From Phoronis australis (lineage: Eukaryota > Phoronida > Phoronidae): DNA of 64,000 nt. A program made the translations under genes and the position numbers. The number at the start of each line of letters is the position of its first letter. Position 1 is the first letter of the stretch. Positions 60,471 to 64,000 of the stretch are shown in pieces. A model generated the notes under the pieces. That model ran no database searches. It was not told the origin of the DNA and saw only the letters and a program-made list of their open reading frames with translations. Where the stretch lies: NCBI GenBank assembly GCA_002633005.1, contig NMRA01000582.1:100610-164609 (forward strand). Reading direction: 5' to 3'.

Positions 60471-61142
60471 AAAAAAATTTAACAGAACCACCTTGGAACA
60501 GCACAACCGCGTGGATATTTGTTTACTACTTATCCGAGGTTAAAGGTTAAAGGAATTTCTATCAAATCGAATCTCCCGCCAGGTACAGAACAGCTTCGTA
60601 TACCCTCAGTCCTTTCATTCATAAAGTAACCACAACATTGAGTCAACGAGGTGTACTTATGGTAGAATGGTGCCGGGGAAAACAAAGACGAAATGTAGTT
60701 TTAATCCTAAGGGAGTTGTGCGTCTACATGCATACTACCGTTGGTGTTGAGAACGAATGCTACGGTCGCCTCAGGCCTCTGTGGTCATGAACACAGCAAG
60801 TTGTGAAAAGAAATAAATCCTCACCCTAATTCCTTCATTCAATTAATAAATTGACATTTCAATGTTTCGATCTCATGCTAACGACATGCGCTAACCACAC
60901 ATTCGATTTTTGTTATCCATTTCTTCCTTGCATGCTTTCCTATCAGTCTCCCAGCACGTGACGTGCACAGGCTATGTGTTTAACACTGAATTGTGACCTA
61001 TTTACATAAAAGTAGGTCAAACGGTTGCAAAAAATAGTAAGAGTTTGCTGGTAACGGCACGTTTTAATGATAATTAAGTTGGTTACGCACTGTAAAGTCA
61101 GTTGACATTGCGAGTGAATGTTGAAAAAACGAACATATTTAA

Positions 61143-62766
61143 AGGAGAATGCCAAACTATTTAATTAGTCTTTTTTACCGTCTTAATCGGTCTATATCCA
61201 CATCGCCTCTTACATGGTCGACTTCACCTTGCCGACAGGTGTCGCGTTAACCTGTGAGGAAGGTGAGAAACGACGCAGCGACGTCAGTGGTTCGTCTGTA
61301 GAGTGAATGTCGCGATATTGCGGTGCATCGTTCCCGCTTGTCGGAAGTATGAAGCTGCGAAGAAAGCGGGTATATTGTTTTTTCGATTTCCTAGAGAGCC
61401 GAAATGCTTAGAAACTGGCTCGCGGTAGTGAAGAATGAAAGATACGCTGTTAATAGCAAGTATGAGGCCGTGAAACATCTCCGTGTCTGTGGCCGGCATT
61501 TCGTCGACAGTGATTTCTCTGACGAATTCAGACTTACCAAAGACTTATACATACGTTCCGTTGCTTGTGCATGTTCACGGCGCCTCTCTAGTATTTCTTG
61601 ATCAGTGTACTCCGGTTCGAACTGATAACATGTGAAACCTAACGATCCGACCCGTGAAGACTGCGTTGCCATGTAGACGTTTATTATTCTGCGTTCTGTT
61701 TCAAAATGAATTATTCTCATCCAAACCAATGCTTATATAAAACTGAAACAAAGTCTGTCTCATTAGATACAAGTTGTAATGCCTTTGCAGTATTAGTGAG
61801 GGCAAATGTTGAGAAACCAGCAACGAATAAACCACTGCGTTGCCGGCTTTTGATGCCGGCAATAAAGGTAATTGACCGGGCACCGAGGCCGTGTAAGCGC
61901 ATGCTGACAGGAAGTTGTTGTGAAACAATTTTTCGATTTTATACGCAATACATTATTCAAATCATTGTTACTGTACAACCTTTGCCCTGGCGGTCTTTGG
62001 AATGGGAACCCGACTTCGCGGCCCCCGACAAGTAAGAAGATTTTAAGTTTCGTGGCTAATTCACCAACATAATTACTTGCACATTACTTCTTTGGCTCAC
62101 TGTTACAGGCTTTTCGTGACTGGAGGTTTAGTTTCCAACTGAAGCTGGTTTTATATTTGTGCCAGTCCCGGCGGTCGCGACGGGCCTGATCGGGTTCCGA
62201 GCCACTGGCTGGGATTACGAGTAAGTTCGACCGCGACGGGCCTGATCGGGTTCCGAGCCACTGGCCGGGATAACAAGCATTTTGTGTGTTTAGAACTCAA
62301 AAAATCACAAGTCTAAAAAAACAGAGATCTAGGTTCTCCTGTCTGTATTTCACGGAAGAATACTTCGAATTTATCTCCGAACAGACCCCAAACTCCTGCT
62401 ACGGACCTTAGTAAATTGGCTTGCCGAACTTAGTAAGCAACGGTGTGTCCAAATACCAGTAAATCCGTAACAGCAAAATAAAACAACACGTTTTTATAAG
62501 TATTCGGTGTATTTTTAAGGGTTTTACATAGAAATTTGATGATTTGTTGGTGTTAAACGATGAATTCAAGCGATAAGCTGACACCAGTAACCCGTGTTAA
62601 GAACTGCTGAACAGACTGTGCATGAAAGCGATGACGTCATTGGATTATTGCAACACCTCAGTCTGCCGTCAGGTGTCAGGTAACGCAACGGAACGTGCCG
62701 TTATCGAGTAGAGCTACTCGATCCAAATTGATACAAAATAGGTTGTTTTTTGGGTCGCATTCTCCT
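61143..62766 (+). mobile_element. Kolobok-like element with THAP pseudogene
   Basis: TTAA flanks both ends (61139-61142 and 62767-62770) and the termini are inverted repeats (AGGAGAATGC / GCATTCTCCT). At 61305-61600 a THAP domain reads RCIVPACRKYEAAKKAG, ILFFRFPREPK, then after a one-base shift LRNWLAVVKNER and VCGRHFVDSDFSDEF. TTAA duplications with a THAP protein are features of the Kolobok superfamily. The transposase is missing or decayed. Confidence 0.85.
62176..62274. repeat. Two direct copies of a 43-bp repeat in the Kolobok-like element
   Basis: CGCGACGGGCCTGATCGGGT.. at 62176-62218 and 62232-62274, period 56, differing at two positions. Distinctly GC-rich against the surroundings. 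Confidence 0.9.
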
Positions 62767-63379
62767 TTAAGGCTTGTATAGGTTATGTGTACCGAAAACA
62801 AGTTTTCACCGAATAATTAACCGAAGACTTGAGATTTTCACTTGTCCCAGTTTAATCGGCTTTTTCTCGGCTTCGGCAAATCGACTTTATTTGAACTTAG
62901 GAACACGAGCTCTGGAAAACGGCTCTGTGGATTTCTCTGAAACTTTCCAACTTAAATATTTAGTCGTTAGTCTCAAAAACACTGTTAGGATTTTCGATAG
63001 AAGAGCCTATTCTTTGCTTAATATAATAAAAACGAATACGACTTCCGTTATTTACAAAGATACCTTACGTTTTGCGAGTTGATTTGTTATAGAAACCGAA
63101 ACGAAAAGATTAATCGAAAATTCTTAACAGCGTAACTGGAGAACCTTTCATTTAAGAAAAGTTTCATTAAAGTCGACCGAGGGGTTATTTTGCTATGAAT
63201 GTACCTTTCAGAAAAATGAAATTTTGACTTAAAAAAGATTTTGACGTAAAAATAATTATGGTACATTTATTCAAAAAGTATCTTCATATTTTCTAATCTT
63301 TTTTTTTTTCTTTCAGAAAATACATACTTTTACTAGTTGACAAAGCTTAGATTTTTGATATACGAGTTAAAATAAAGGA

Positions 63380-64000
63380 CACTAAATAAGGTTGGAGATA
63401 ACCTTAATGATCTTGCTATTGAAATGAAAACTGAACAGGGAAGTGATATTCAACGTGACCCCGCCATTGAAAATGTGCTTTTACTACTATATGCTGACGA
63501 TGTTATTCTAGTTGGCTACTCTATTGTTGAGCTACAGAGACGATTGGATGGGCAAGAAAACTATGTTTAAAGTGGAATGAGTCTGTAAACATCCATAAGT
63601 CAAACATAGTTTACTCAAGAAAGGTGGACATTTGAAAAGAACAGAAAAAACGTTACATGAGTGTTGAGTTGAAGACTTACAGTTATACAAATATTGAGGG
63701 ATTGTATTTTCTAATTGATGAAATTGGACAACGTACTGAAGAACACTCGCACAAAAGGCAAGCAAAGAAAAGAAATGAATTTGGCAAAACATTTCCTGTG
63801 TTGGATGGGACCAAGGAAAAATCCATTGTTAGATTTTAAGTTGCCTGACACAATGATGGCACCTACTTTATAAGGGATACTAGCCATAGAAAAAAAGAAA
63901 ATGTTCAAACAACATTCTGCAAATGGTTACTGACTAACAACACCATGACAAAGGGAGAGTGTGTCCATCATGAGTTACGTGTGTCACGTGTATTGGTCGA
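63380..64000 (+). mobile_element. LINE reverse transcriptase fragment running off the window
   Basis: The frame NLNDLAIEMKTEQGSDI, then LLLLYADDVILVGYSIVELQ holds the RT YADD box (63490-63501). Further frameshifted pieces (TLHECVELKTYSYTNIEG, CKWLLTNN) match the order of the copy at 23110. It may be the continuation of 59340-60470 or a separate copy. Confidence 0.8.

Overview
The window is eukaryotic and animal-like. It is AT-rich, its genes are split by GT..AG introns, it has two runs of N, and many decayed mobile elements fill introns and spacers (Penelope-like, several non-LTR LINEs, mariner, THAP/Kolobok-like, MITEs). The domain mix (RAP1 with BRCT plus Myb, long chains of von Willebrand A domains, an IgGFc-binding domain, a TSP1 receptor) suggests an invertebrate deuterostome such as a hemichordate or amphioxus. 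The species is inference. No splice model here is backed by transcripts: exons were built by hand from reading frame, GT/AG sites and phase.

Layout. (1) 104-6541, minus strand: a telomere protein gene of the TERF2IP/RAP1 family. Seven exons join in phase, an eighth is tentative, and the first exon was not found. (2) 6.5-18.8 kb: no host gene recognised; it holds an 8-bp-TSD inverted-repeat element, a Penelope-like element and short palindromic repeats. (3) 18791-46476, plus strand: one giant gene of at least 24 visible coding exons, almost all phase 1. It encodes a signal peptide, ten vWA domains (most split over two exons), a Thr/Pro mucin-like minisatellite spacer, an IgGFc-binding domain, one transmembrane helix and a roughly 390-residue Ser-rich cytoplasmic tail. 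About 2,950 residues are visible; part of domain A2 is lost in the 26010-26580 gap. (4) 46417-48427: the 3' end of that gene and its flank appear twice around a 110-bp gap, most likely two haplotypes left side by side. (5) 48881-55288, plus strand: a two-exon TSP1 transmembrane protein of about 620 aa with a THAP-bearing repeat in its intron. (6) 55.3-64 kb: a weak small-gene candidate, LINE fragments and a complete TTAA-flanked THAP element.

The main result is the giant receptor-like gene. In all seven of the array-region and flanking domains examined, and in the other three, three of the five MIDAS metal-site positions are replaced, so these look like metal-independent A domains. Four central domains (A5-A8) lie in a recent tandem array of about 1.14-kb exon-intron units, with a broken relic unit inside the A5 intron. 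The cytoplasmic tail carries an SxIP-type motif and a hydrophobic C-terminus that could bind a PDZ domain.
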